Below are positions 43,779 to 52,424 of a DNA stretch of 64,000 nt, in pieces. How positions within the stretch are numbered: the stretch's first letter is position 1; the number at the start of each line of letters is the position of its first letter. This DNA is from Actinomycetota bacterium (GTDB lineage: Bacteria > Actinomycetota > CADDZG01 > JAHWKV01), in assembly GCA_019347715.1 (NCBI GenBank), contig JAHWKU010000006.1:51179-115178 (forward strand), given 5' to 3'. The notes beneath the pieces were generated by a model, which was not told the origin of the DNA, did not search any database, and was given only the letters and a program-made list of their open reading frames with translations. A program made the position numbers and the translations under genes.

Positions 43779-44692
43779 TAGGTTCCAGGAGCAGCTTCAG
43801 GAAGAACCGTTGAGGCTCCCTCGCCGAAACCGTAGTGCCCAAATCGACCGTTCAGCGCAGCCTGGAGACCGAGAATGAGAGCGGACTGGCCCATAGGGGT
43901 GTCGACGGAATCGACCGTGATCAATGATGAGTGAGCACCTTGCCTCACTGGCGCAACAAGTTCGAGGTCGGAGGACCCCGATTCTCCCACCGCCGTTACA
44001 ACACCTGCCGCGGAGAGCGCACCTGAGAGTGGAACGATGAATCCTTGTTCGATCTCAGTCCTCCCGTCTCTAGCCGGACCCAGTATCACCATGAGAGTTT
44101 CTGGAACGGCAAGATTGGCCGGAGGCTGAGTCTCCACTCCACCAATTTCTCTTTGATCACCAAGGCCCGCTTCGATCAATCTGGATAGGAACCCGACTTC
44201 TGCTCCGCTCAGCGCCTGCACCATTCTCTCTACAAGCTGAGTAGTCAGGGCGGCGGCATCGTTTGAGGAAGACTCTAGAGCCAATGCGGCCTGCCTTCGA
44301 CGCGCATCAGTGGCGAGATCAAGCCTGTCCGATAACCGCAACGACCCATCGATCGTTGCACCTGCTCTAACGAACACCGACTCGATCTGCTCGAGCAGAT
44401 CAGCATCAGTTGACTCGAAGGACAGGATGATCACTCTGCTCTCCTGCAGAGTTTCTCTCACTAGGAAATCTCGAGAGGACTGCGCAAAGGATCTGAATTG
44501 TTCTGTTTGTCGATCCAGTTCTTCGACGCGCTCCCGAAGTGTTTCATTCCTTTCAGCAAGATTCTTCTGGGCCTGCTCGAGACGATTTACCGTTGCATCG
44601 TCGATCTCCGACGAAACGCCGAGCAGCACGCCGATCGAAAGAGAGGACAAGACCGCGACGAGCGAAACCACATGAAAACGGAAATTGATCAT
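43778..44692 (-). CDS. SteB/MctB-like membrane protein (copper transporter family name)
   Basis: 304 residues: one N-terminal membrane helix (FRFHVVSLVAVLSSLSIGVL), a coiled-coil (RLEQAQKNLAERNETLRERV) and an extracytoplasmic domain. This layout matches the DUF3186 family to which M. tuberculosis Rv1698 (MctB) and Corynebacterium SteB belong. SteB works with SteA at the cell division ring; the copper-transport label is older and uncertain. Position between SteA and the large membrane protein, with 3 to 4 bp gaps, supports a complex. ATG start at 44692. Confidence 0.88.
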   Translation of the reverse strand: MINFRFHVVSLVAVLSSLSIGVLLGVSSEIDDATVNRLEQAQKNLAERNETLRERVEELDRQTEQFRSFAQSSRDFLVRETLQESRVIILSFESTDADLLEQIESVFVRAGATIDGSLRLSDRLDLATDARRRQAALALESSSNDAAALTTQLVERMVQALSGAEVGFLSRLIEAGLGDQREIGGVETQPPANLAVPETLMVILGPARDGRTEIEQGFIVPLSGALSAAGVVTAVGESGSSDLELVAPVRQGAHSSLITVDSVDTPMGQSALILGLQAALNGRFGHYGFGEGASTVLPEAAPGT

Positions 44693-44695
44693 GGA

Positions 44696-45883
44696 TCAGG
44701 AGAAGAACTGCCGAAGATTGAACCACACCGATTGGATCCACTCCCCCAGCAGGCTCGTCGCTATCCGACCCGGCGGAGAGAGCTGGATCACCACGAGGAC
44801 GGTGAAGATAATCGCGAGGAGGAGCAGAACCAGTTCCAGCTTGGCGGGACCTGCTCGATGAAGCTCACTTACTCCTTTGGCATCGACGAGCTTTGGACCG
44901 ACCCGCAGCCTGACCAAAAACGTCGACGCCATCCCCTTGCGGCCCTTGTCCATCAGTTCGATCATGCTCGAACGCGAACCGACCGCCACTATCAGCTCTG
45001 CCCCCTTTTCATGAGCTAGCAGCAAAGCGATGTCCTCGCTCGTGCCTTGAGCTTCGAAAATCACGTGTTCGAGTCCAAGAGCATCCAGTCGTTCTTTCCC
45101 CGGCGATGTTCCGTCGGCGTATGCATGGAGGACTAGCTCCGCTCCGCAAGTAAGCGCGTGGGTTGAAACACTGTCCATATCCCCGATGATCATGTCGGGC
45201 TTGAGCCCGAGATCGAGCAGGGCGTCGGCGCCACCATCGACTCCAACCAATACCGGCCGAAAGTCCGAAATGTAGCTCCTCTTTAGTGACAAGAGGTCGT
45301 CTTTGTAGCCATATCCACGAACGACGACCAATACATGACGATGTGAAAATTGGGTGACGACTTCGGGCAACTTGGACGCTTCGATCAGAACGTTCTTTTC
45401 GGCCTGAATGTATTGCAAGGTGTTCTCTGCGAAGTCTTCAAGCGCCTTTCCTATGTCACGCTTGGACTCGTCCAGGCGGTTCTGAGCCGCTTCGGCATCG
45501 ACCAATACCCCCTTGGCTACGAGGGCATCTGCCTTTAAGATGCGGTTTTCTTCGATTGTCACGACATCACCATCACGGATGAAATTGAAGAGATCCGGGC
45601 CGATCGAATCCACTAACGGGATTCCTGCTTGAGTCAACACAAGAGGGCCAAGGTTTGGATAACGGCCGGTGGCGGATTCTGCGGCGTTCAGCACGGCCTT
45701 CACGCGGCGTTCCACAAGTCCCTCCGCAGCTATTCGATCGAGATCGTCATGGTCTATAGCCGCGATCTCGCCTGGCTGAAGTCGGGCGGTCAAACGCTTT
45801 GTTCGCCGGTCAACGCGCGCCACGCCGTGGATGACGCCGTCGCCCGCGGCGGCGAGTTCCTTCCGGCGTCGCTTGAGCTTCAC
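44696..45883 (-). CDS. SteA-like cytokinetic ring protein
   Basis: 395 residues. A thiamin-pyrophosphokinase-like region is visible (VGVDGGADALLDLGLKPDMI, then GDMDSVSTHALTCGAELVLH), although it lacks the usual full catalytic set. One C-terminal membrane helix is present (LELVLLLLAIIFTVLVVIQL). This matches SteA, a division-septum protein of Corynebacteriales that pairs with SteB. It lies 31 bp after the NAD kinase gene. In M. tuberculosis recN stands between these two, but no recN is here. Confidence 0.9.
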   Translation of the reverse strand: MKLKRRRKELAAAGDGVIHGVARVDRRTKRLTARLQPGEIAAIDHDDLDRIAAEGLVERRVKAVLNAAESATGRYPNLGPLVLTQAGIPLVDSIGPDLFNFIRDGDVVTIEENRILKADALVAKGVLVDAEAAQNRLDESKRDIGKALEDFAENTLQYIQAEKNVLIEASKLPEVVTQFSHRHVLVVVRGYGYKDDLLSLKRSYISDFRPVLVGVDGGADALLDLGLKPDMIIGDMDSVSTHALTCGAELVLHAYADGTSPGKERLDALGLEHVIFEAQGTSEDIALLLAHEKGAELIVAVGSRSSMIELMDKGRKGMASTFLVRLRVGPKLVDAKGVSELHRAGPAKLELVLLLLAIIFTVLVVIQLSPPGRIATSLLGEWIQSVWFNLRQFFS

Positions 45884-45914
45884 GAGTCGATTGTATCTAG
45901 GGATAGCTGCGATC

Positions 45915-46709
45915 TCAGGCGTTCGGCTCGATATTGAAGCGTTTCCTCACCCTGCCAAAAAAGTCGTAATCCTCCAATCGAACGAGCTTCAGGGAACGCT
46001 CATTCTTGCCAACCACCACGGTCGCCCCTTGCGGGATGTCTTGGGACTGTCCGTCGAAAGTCAGGACTGCGTCACCACGTATTGCCTTCATGGAGATAAC
46101 GCGATCGGGGGCGACGACAATGGAGCGCCAGAGTGGAGCATGAGCAGAGACCGGCGTGAGGATGATGGCCTCGAGGGACGGATCCACTATCGGGCCACCC
46201 GCCGACAGCGAATAGGCGGTTGAGCCGGTTGGGGTTGCTATTAAGAATCCATCTGCTGTGAAGGTTGCGAATTCGCCCGAGTCGACCGACACCGCAACGT
46301 CGATCACTCTGGGTGGAGAAGCCTTTTCGACTGCGATTTCATTTAGAGCAATGAGATCAGGGATCCCGGTTGCTCCATCGATCCTGGCGGTGAGTGTCAT
46401 CCTCTCTTCGATGCTTAGCCGGTTAGAGGCAATGGCCTCGAGCGCCCAGCCCAATTTAGATGGTCCGATCGTGGCCAGGTAACCAAGACGTCCGACGTTC
46501 ACTCCGAGCAGGGGGCATCCAATCTCGATTGCGATCGCTGCTGCACGAAGGATCGTGCCGTCTCCCCCTAGGGCAATGATGATGTCGGCTTGGTCACCGA
46601 TAGGCTCAACAATCTCAAAACCCATGCCGGGAGCCAGCTGCTCCAATTCGGCACGTGCGGCGGCTGCCTCTTGTTTCTTCGGGTGCTCAACTACCCCGAT
46701 CTTTTTCAA
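45915..46709 (-). CDS. nadK: NAD kinase
   Basis: 264 residues. The catalytic GGDGTILRAA and the NxD-type site GVNVGRLGYLATI are present, as is the conserved TADGFLIATPTGSTAYSLSAGG. It phosphorylates NAD to NADP in the cytoplasm. Start is a TTG at 46709 overlapping the tlyA stop as TTGA. It belongs to the tlyA-nadK-steA run that is conserved in M. tuberculosis. Confidence 0.96.
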   Translation of the reverse strand: MKKIGVVEHPKKQEAAAARAELEQLAPGMGFEIVEPIGDQADIIIALGGDGTILRAAAIAIEIGCPLLGVNVGRLGYLATIGPSKLGWALEAIASNRLSIEERMTLTARIDGATGIPDLIALNEIAVEKASPPRVIDVAVSVDSGEFATFTADGFLIATPTGSTAYSLSAGGPIVDPSLEAIILTPVSAHAPLWRSIVVAPDRVISMKAIRGDAVLTFDGQSQDIPQGATVVVGKNERSLKLVRLEDYDFFGRVRKRFNIEPNA

Positions 46710-47491
46710 ATTGCCTCCGATACAGCGAGCGCGATCATTTCTTTAGGATCCTCCCCGGCTCCCTTTGAAGCCAGAACGAAGAACTCCCGGTTCCCACGGG
46801 CTCCGGGCAACCTCGATGGCACTACTCGACGGGGAGACCAGCCGTTGCCAATCAGAGAATCGCACACCGACTGGATCGCAGCAGACCAAACGCTCGGATC
46901 CCCCACCACTCCTCCGGGTGGTACCTCGCCTCGTGGAGCCTCGAACTGAGGCTTCACGAGAAGAAGAAGATGCCCATCTTCGGAGGCAGCTTGGGTCAGA
47001 ACCGAAGTCACTGCTGTGAGAGATATGAAACTCAGATCTGCGACCACCAGGTCGAACGGTCCCCCAAGATCCGTCGGGTCGGCCTTTCGGATGTTGGTTC
47101 TCTCGAGGAGCTCGACTCTTGGATCGTTGCGCAACGACCAATCGAATTGCCCATAACCGACGTCAACAGCGAGCACGGAAGCAGCACCTTCCTTTAGCAG
47201 CACGTCGGTAAATCCACCCGAGCCGGTTCCGGCATCGAGACACTTATTGCCCGAAACATTGACTGCGAGCTCGGTAAGGGCTGCTTCGAGTTTCTCCCCA
47301 CCTCTGGATACGTATGGTTCGGCCGCGGAGATGGAAACCTGGCTCGTAGCACTGACTCGTCGGTTGGGATTGAGCGCCGGGGCTCCATCAACCATGACGC
47401 GGCCCTCTTTAATGAGAAGCTGCGATTCTTCCTCGGTTCCGGCCAACCCGCGCGAGATCAACTCGTCGGCAAGGCGGCGGTCACCCGCCAA
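46706..47491 (-). CDS. tlyA: TlyA family rRNA (cytidine-2'-O)-methyltransferase
   Basis: 261 residues. An S4-like RNA-binding start (RLADELISRGLAGTEEESQL) is followed by a FtsJ-like fold: KCLDAGTGSGGFTDVLLKEG (SAM site), VVADLSFISLTAV and LLLVKPQFEAPRGEVPPGGV. It methylates 16S and 23S rRNA at cytidine 2'-OH; in mycobacteria that sets sensitivity to capreomycin. It lies 2 bp after a 54-residue gene, exactly as Rv1693-Rv1694 are arranged in M. tuberculosis. Confidence 0.94.
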   Translation of the reverse strand: MAGDRRLADELISRGLAGTEEESQLLIKEGRVMVDGAPALNPNRRVSATSQVSISAAEPYVSRGGEKLEAALTELAVNVSGNKCLDAGTGSGGFTDVLLKEGAASVLAVDVGYGQFDWSLRNDPRVELLERTNIRKADPTDLGGPFDLVVADLSFISLTAVTSVLTQAASEDGHLLLLVKPQFEAPRGEVPPGGVVGDPSVWSAAIQSVCDSLIGNGWSPRRVVPSRLPGARGNREFFVLASKGAGEDPKEMIALAVSEAI

Positions 47492-47493
47492 AC

Positions 47494-47658
47494 TTAGGTT
47501 CCCTCGCGCTCTTCTTCTACAGCGACGGAATCTTCCGCGGACAACTGCATGAGGCGCGTTTCTAACTCTTCCGCCATCCGCGCCAAAGCAGCCGCCCGCT
47601 GCTCGAAGGGAAGCTCCCCAACGCGCGCCAATTCCTCCACAGCTTTATTTCGATCCAT
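47494..47658 (-). CDS. Small conserved protein upstream of tlyA (Rv1693-like position)
   Basis: 54 residues from ATG 47658: MDRNKAVEELARVGELPFEQ, then a charged amphipathic helix (RAAALARMAEELETRLMQLS) and an acidic tail. The longer open frame to 48015 has no sensible start and overlaps the M23 gene. M. tuberculosis has a comparable small hypothetical (Rv1693) between the HAD hydrolase and tlyA. Function unknown. Too short and plain to assign by sequence alone; the position and the strong helix periodicity support it. Confidence 0.65.
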   Translation of the reverse strand: MDRNKAVEELARVGELPFEQRAAALARMAEELETRLMQLSAEDSVAVEEEREGT

Positions 47659-47711
47659 CGTTGGGGGGATTGTAGCGGTCGAACTCCTACGAGCCGCGTC
47701 TTGTCCTATGT

Positions 47712-48683
47712 CTAGCCCGATGCAGCTGCTCTCAATAGGAAGTACGGATTGACGGGTGCTCCCCCTCCTTGATGCCATTCGAAGTGAACGTGGCAGGCAC
47801 CACCCCTGGCGTTTCCAGTGTTGCCGTTGTGGGCGATGAGCTCTCCGGTTGTCACACGCTTTCCCTCGTGGCTCCCGTTGGCATAGCTGCGCAGATGTGA
47901 GTAAAAGAAAACGTCTCCGTTGCCTGCTCTCAGCCAGAGCATGATCCCTCCGGCTCCACCCGAATGCATATCGGTGATAACGCCGTTTGTTACCGCGACT
48001 ACTGGCGCGCCGCATGGGGCCATAACGTCCGTCCCTTTGTGGCGTCTTCCACCAGACCGGGGCGCTCCCCAGGTATTTGCGAAAGCTGAAGGGGAGACCG
48101 GAAGTGTGAAAGAGTCGAAATCTCCGTACTTAGAGACCCGTGCCGCAGCCTTCGCCCCTTTGAACTGAAGCTCGAGCTGTCTCCGCTGGTTCGCCAGCTG
48201 CTGGAGAACTCGGCTCTGGTGAGTCTTGGTTGCGTCGAGTTGCTCGCGGATGAGTCCGGCGCGCGACTTGGTGATCTTTAGTTCCTCTACGAGCTTGGAG
48301 TCGCTCTGGCCCATCAGCTCCAGCATCTGAACCCGTTTGACGAAGCTCTGCATGTCGTCTGCCGTAAGGAGTCCCTCCAGAATCGTCCCGATGCCGCCAG
48401 ACTTGTACATGACCCAGGCTCTCTCCTTGAAAACCACAGCCTTGGCCTCCACGACGCGATCCGCTTCGGCCAAATCCTTCTCGAGTTTCTGCGTCCTGGC
48501 TTCGGTCTTGGCGAGCTCGGCCTCCAGCCGGCCGTATTCCTCAGCAGTTTTGTTCAGCTTGTCCTGGATGTCCGCCGGATCCGGTGCAGCCAAAGCAGGG
48601 AACGCGAACGTCCCAAAGAGAAGAGTTGCAACGAGCAAGATCGACGCGCGAACACGTGATCTTCTCGACATGGAGGTGCCCAT
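47712..48683 (-). CDS. Secreted M23-family peptidoglycan endopeptidase with coiled coil
   Basis: About 323 residues from ATG 48683; an ATG at 48671 is also possible, and the frame upstream to 48839 is inside the phasin-like gene. A Sec signal peptide (ASILLVATLLFGTFAFPALA) is followed by a long coiled coil (~30-185, EYGRLEAELAKTEARTQKLE), then the lysostaphin-like domain with HKGTDVMAPCG and HVHFEW ligands. This layout matches EnvC/NlpD-like or FtsEX-linked hydrolases that act on septal peptidoglycan. All zinc ligands (HxxxD and HxH) appear present, so it may be active rather than a regulator. Confidence 0.88.
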   Translation of the reverse strand: MGTSMSRRSRVRASILLVATLLFGTFAFPALAAPDPADIQDKLNKTAEEYGRLEAELAKTEARTQKLEKDLAEADRVVEAKAVVFKERAWVMYKSGGIGTILEGLLTADDMQSFVKRVQMLELMGQSDSKLVEELKITKSRAGLIREQLDATKTHQSRVLQQLANQRRQLELQFKGAKAAARVSKYGDFDSFTLPVSPSAFANTWGAPRSGGRRHKGTDVMAPCGAPVVAVTNGVITDMHSGGAGGIMLWLRAGNGDVFFYSHLRSYANGSHEGKRVTTGELIAHNGNTGNARGGACHVHFEWHQGGGAPVNPYFLLRAAASG

Positions 48684-48750
48684 GGGCCGGCCCGTAGGTT
48701 GCCAAGGGACCTCCAGCTTGTCAAGCCGGACCCGAACGTTTGTTCGGATA

Positions 48751-49191
48751 CTAACTCGAGCTTCCGGCGGTCTTCGTAGAGCCCGCGGTTTTTCTCTTGG
48801 AAGTCTTGGTTGCTCTGGCTGCGGGTTTCGCGGGGGCACGGGTGGGCCTTGTCTCCAGCGCCGACTCTAATTTCTCGATACGCCGAATCAAGCGGTCGAG
48901 ATCGTCGCCCTTGGCGAGACCGAAGAGCCTGCGATTGATCCTGTCTATGTCGTCACGGGTGGCCAACCCAAGAGCTTTGACCTGTCTCTTCACCTCGCTC
49001 GAAACCAAGGCCTGAACCATCTGGGCGTTTTCTTTGCTCCGCTTAACTATCTCCTCGACAAGAGAGGAGATCTGGTTGGGCCTCAGCTCACCCCTATCCG
49101 CCAGACCGCGAGCAAATCGCTCCGCTTGACGGCGGGGGACCTCAGCTAATCCAGAAGCCAATTGGATGGCACTACGCACTTGCTCGAGCAT
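48751..49191 (-). CDS. Phasin-like coiled-coil protein
   Basis: 146 residues: an amphipathic helical core (VRSAIQLASGLAEVPRRQAE, then QISSLVEEIVKRSKENAQMV and DIDRINRRLFGLAKGDDLDR) and a lysine/alanine/threonine-rich tail (RAPAKPAARATKTSKRKTAG). Such helices with a histone-H1-like tail are typical of phasin or PhaF-type proteins that coat granules or bind DNA. No polyhydroxyalkanoate genes are nearby, so the granule role is a guess. ATG start at 49191, divergent from the rhomboid gene. Confidence 0.7.
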   Translation of the reverse strand: MLEQVRSAIQLASGLAEVPRRQAERFARGLADRGELRPNQISSLVEEIVKRSKENAQMVQALVSSEVKRQVKALGLATRDDIDRINRRLFGLAKGDDLDRLIRRIEKLESALETRPTRAPAKPAARATKTSKRKTAGSTKTAGSSS

Positions 49192-49235
49192 GACTCCTCC
49201 TATGGTTGTCCGTCGGTGCTATATATCCTGCTGTG

Positions 49236-50033
49236 ATGCTTCCCGCCAATAGTCTTATCCCCATCCACGACGAGAATCCCACCAGCAGATTCTCCTGGCT
49301 GACCGTGGCTCTCATCGCAATCAACGTTTTGGTGTTTTTCAGTCAGCCGTCCTTCGGCCAGCCAGATCCCCGAAACCCCGAAGCGGTATGCGCCGTGAGC
49401 CAGTACTTCTATCAGTGGGGAACCGTGCCATGGGAAGTGACTAGAGGCGAAAGCCCTCCTCCCCCGTCGGAGGTTCCGACCGGGCTAAGGGACGTGTACC
49501 AAATCTGCGAGATCCCCCAGAGCATAGCCGGCAAGAGCATCTACTTATCGCTGGTCACCTCGATGTTCATCCATGGGGGCTTCATGCACATCGCGGGCAA
49601 CATGCTCTTCCTTTGGGTGTTCGGCAACAACATCGAGGACAGACTGGGGAAGGTGCGTTTCATCCTCTTCTATCTGATCTGCGGGGTGGCAGCCGCGCTT
49701 GCCCATGTTTATGGGAATACGGGTTCCGCGATCCCTACGGTAGGAGCCAGCGGGGCAGTCGCTGGATTGCTCGGCGCATACCTAATCCTGTTCCCGCGCG
49801 CCCGGATAACTACGATATTGCCTCTCTTCATCATCTGGCAGGTCATCAAGGTACCTGCGATCGTAGTCTTGGGCCTGTGGTTCGTCTCTCAATTTCTGAT
49901 CGGCGCGGGCCAGCAGCTCGGGGGAGCTGGAGTAGCGTGGCTCGCGCACGTCGGAGGGTTCGTCGCCGGCATCATCTTGATCATCCCATTCGGCGGACGA
50001 AGAAAGAGGATTCAGGAAGCGCCGGTGTGGTGA
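49236..50033 (+). CDS. Rhomboid family intramembrane serine protease
   Basis: About 265 residues from ATG 49236. There are six membrane helices; the catalytic Ser is in VGASGAVAGLLGAYL and the His in WLAHVGGFVAGIILI. The L1-loop and the HGGFMHIAGNMLFLWVFGNN block are typical. It cleaves membrane protein substrates within the bilayer; targets unknown. An ~85-residue extracytoplasmic insert between the first helices (QPSFGQPDPRNPEAVCAVSQ) contains two cysteines. The stop is one base from the HAD gene stop on the opposite strand. Confidence 0.92.
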   Translation: MLPANSLIPIHDENPTSRFSWLTVALIAINVLVFFSQPSFGQPDPRNPEAVCAVSQYFYQWGTVPWEVTRGESPPPPSEVPTGLRDVYQICEIPQSIAGKSIYLSLVTSMFIHGGFMHIAGNMLFLWVFGNNIEDRLGKVRFILFYLICGVAAALAHVYGNTGSAIPTVGASGAVAGLLGAYLILFPRARITTILPLFIIWQVIKVPAIVVLGLWFVSQFLIGAGQQLGGAGVAWLAHVGGFVAGIILIIPFGGRRKRIQEAPVW

Positions 50034-50034
50034 C

Positions 50035-50805
50035 CTATAGGATTTCGTGCAGGTTTTCGAGCACGAAGTCGGGAGCCGGTTTCATCTGAGAGTTCCTGCC
50101 CGTCACCCCGGATAGAACCAGCGCGGAATCCCACCCTACGGTCTTCGCTCCTGCGATATCGGAGTCGAGCCGGTCGCCCACCAGCAGCACCCCTTCGCTG
50201 CCGAGGATATCGACCGCCGCATCCATCATCGGAGCTTCCGGCTTGCCGAGCACGATCGCCGGTTTTCCGGAAGCGGCTTCTATCGCAGCGACAATCGCCC
50301 CGGTCCCAGGTTCGAGGCCACCCTCCACCGGCATGGTTGCATCGCGGTTGAGGGCAAGGAAGTAAGCTCCTCCGCGAATGGCGTCCGACGCGCGCGTGAG
50401 CCGGTCGAAGTCGAAGGCGAGGTCTCTTCCGACCAGAACGATCTCGGCTTGTCCCCCAGCGGATGGTTCCTGCAAGTCCAAGACATCTGAAACCTGCGAG
50501 ACGACGGCCTCAGTCGCCAGTACCAGACCCCTAGCACCTTCCAGTCTGTTTTCACGCACCCACCGAATGGCCACGATGGTGGATGTAAGAACCTCGATCC
50601 CATCGAGACCGCCATCCGGTGCGATCCTCTCGAGAATCCCCTCTGGGCTGTACGAGCCGTTGTTCGTAAGAAGGAGCAGCGGTTTTCCACGGTCGCGGAT
50701 CGCGGAAATCGCCTCGAACGCACCGGGAAGAAGTTCAGTCCCGCGCCACACCACGCCATCGAGGTCCAACGCGAATGCGCGGTATCGATCGATAAGCGAC
50801 GGCAT
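50035..50805 (-). CDS. HAD-IIA family sugar/phosphate hydrolase (NagD-like)
   Basis: 256 residues. HAD motif I is ALDLDGVVWRG, motif II LLLTNNGSYSPEG, motif III around KPEAPMMDAAVDI and motif IV LLVGDRLDSDIAGAK. The large C1/C2 cap is as in NagD-type phosphatases. Substrate is unknown. ATG start overlaps the TPR gene stop as TGATG. In M. tuberculosis the homologous Rv1692 sits beside Rv1693-tlyA; here the same genes are present but separated by the M23, phasin-like and rhomboid genes. Confidence 0.9.
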   Translation of the reverse strand: MPSLIDRYRAFALDLDGVVWRGTELLPGAFEAISAIRDRGKPLLLLTNNGSYSPEGILERIAPDGGLDGIEVLTSTIVAIRWVRENRLEGARGLVLATEAVVSQVSDVLDLQEPSAGGQAEIVLVGRDLAFDFDRLTRASDAIRGGAYFLALNRDATMPVEGGLEPGTGAIVAAIEAASGKPAIVLGKPEAPMMDAAVDILGSEGVLLVGDRLDSDIAGAKTVGWDSALVLSGVTGRNSQMKPAPDFVLENLHEIL

Positions 50806-51167
50806 CAGCCGCCAAGCACACTCAAAGCGGTGCGATAGATCTCGGAGTCGGGACGCATCGCAACAGCGATCTTCAGGTGGCCGGTCGCGGCACGGCGTTC
50901 CCCAGTCTTGGCCTGACAGAGAGCCAGCCCAAAATGTGCGTAGTCATTCGATGGGTCGGCGTCGACCATGATCTGAAATTGTTCCTTTGCCTTGGCGGTC
51001 TGGCCGCTGTTGAACAACGCTCGTGCAAGGCTCTCTCTGATCGAGGTTTTCTCGGGCTCGAGGACGATGGCTCTTTCCAAGACGATGGCGGCTTGATGAG
51101 AATGCCGGTCGGCCAACAGCTGTCGGCCCTTCATTAGCAGGGAGTAGGCGTCCTCGTTCATGCCCAT
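50805..51167 (-). CDS. Small tetratricopeptide-repeat protein
   Basis: 120 residues made of about three TPR units (AYSLLMKGRQLLADRHSHQA, IRESLARALFNSGQTAKAKE and AHFGLALCQAKTGERRAATG). It is a soluble protein-protein scaffold with no other domain. ATG at 51167 or 51161. Its stop overlaps the HAD gene start, so they are co-translated; Rv1691 next to Rv1692 of M. tuberculosis is also a TPR-like protein, which suggests a conserved pair. Function unknown. Confidence 0.8.
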   Translation of the reverse strand: MGMNEDAYSLLMKGRQLLADRHSHQAAIVLERAIVLEPEKTSIRESLARALFNSGQTAKAKEQFQIMVDADPSNDYAHFGLALCQAKTGERRAATGHLKIAVAMRPDSEIYRTALSVLGG

Positions 51168-51198
51168 AACTTACCCTTTCGGTGATATACAGCCGTGC

Positions 51199-52371
51199 AT
51201 GGCAAACAGCCGGGCGTTTCGTGCAATTCGCTATGCCCCCGGAACGGATTTCTCCCTGGTTGCGGGGCCTCCATACGATGTCATCTCTACCGAACTCCGA
51301 GCCGAGCTCGAGGGCAGGCACCCGGCCAACATCATCCACCTCACCCTCGGCCCCCGGCTTCCAGAGGAGACCGACGATCGGTACCGCGACTCTGGTGAGA
51401 GATTCCGGAGCTGGCTCGCCGAGGGCGTCCTCGTCCGAGAAGATCAGCCTTCAGTCTTCCTGTATCGCTTCGACCCTCCCGACCGGCCGCCTTCAGCCGC
51501 AATCATCTGTGCCCTCGAACTGGAGCGATTGGGTGAAGGAGACGTACTCCCCCACGAGCGAACCATGCCGGTCCCCAAAGCAGATCGCCTCGCCCTCATG
51601 AGAACCACGCAAGCGAACCTGGAGCCGCTATGGTTTGTCGCATCTCGCCCTCTCGGCATCGTCTCCAAGGCGGTAGATGCGGTCGCCGGTATCCAACCGG
51701 AGGCAGACGTCACCGGGATGGAGAACGTGCGCCATCGGCTGTGGAGACTGCCCAAGGAGCTGATGCATATCACCGAGGACGCGATCGGGGATGCAAAGCT
51801 GGTGATCGCCGATGGGCACCATCGGTACGAAACTGCGATCGCCTACCGCGATGAACGGACAGCGGCCGAGGGACCAGGCCCTTGGGATTTCACGCTTGCG
51901 ATGATCCAAGACCCGATCGACTTCGGCCCGATACTGCGACCGATTCATCGCGTTGTGTCGGGGTACCCCGTCGAGCGGGTGATCGAGAAGTCACGAGCCT
52001 CACGATTTTCCGGAACTCTCCAAGACCTACCGACGCGAGTCGCATCCGTGGGCTCCGGGACGATCGGGGTCGCTTCTGGCAATGGCCTGTGGACTATCGC
52101 TACCGACGCAGACCTCGACACGCTTTGGCTGGCCGAAATGCTGGAAGGATCGGACGCAAAGGTCTCTTACGAGCATGATCTGGGCCAGCTCGAGAACGCG
52201 ATTTCCCGAGAGGAAGTTGTTTTCGTCCTCGCTCCGATAGCGATCGAGAAGGTCACCGAGATGGCGATTTCGGGGGAACGAATGCCTCCCAAGACCACCC
52301 TCTTCTGGCCCAAACCGCTAAGCGGGCTGGTGATGCGGGATCTAGCCAACCGCGGCGGTGACCTCGGGTAA
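51199..52371 (+). CDS. DUF1015 family protein
   Basis: 390 residues from ATG 51199 (MANSRAFRAIRYAPGTDFS). The block RAFRAIRYAPG and the VIADGHHRYETAIAYRDE motif, with HHRYE, identify DUF1015. The family is reported as conserved and of unknown function, sometimes named a SpoOJ/ParA-associated or HTH-like protein without proof. The upstream open frame to 51160 is shared with the divergent TPR gene start and is not used. Convergent neighbours are absent; a 53-bp gap separates it from the secreted protein gene. Confidence 0.88.
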   Translation: MANSRAFRAIRYAPGTDFSLVAGPPYDVISTELRAELEGRHPANIIHLTLGPRLPEETDDRYRDSGERFRSWLAEGVLVREDQPSVFLYRFDPPDRPPSAAIICALELERLGEGDVLPHERTMPVPKADRLALMRTTQANLEPLWFVASRPLGIVSKAVDAVAGIQPEADVTGMENVRHRLWRLPKELMHITEDAIGDAKLVIADGHHRYETAIAYRDERTAAEGPGPWDFTLAMIQDPIDFGPILRPIHRVVSGYPVERVIEKSRASRFSGTLQDLPTRVASVGSGTIGVASGNGLWTIATDADLDTLWLAEMLEGSDAKVSYEHDLGQLENAISREEVVFVLAPIAIEKVTEMAISGERMPPKTTLFWPKPLSGLVMRDLANRGGDLG

Positions 52372-52424
52372 AGTAGGCACTTGGCTGGGCTAAGATAGAC
52401 CCTTCCGGCGAGGAACAGCAAAAG

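Noticed and set aside
47659..48015. Longer reading frame for the small gene before tlyA
   Set aside because: The upstream part overlaps the M23 endopeptidase C-terminus and has arginine/serine-rich shadow composition; ATG 47658 gives a compact helical protein.
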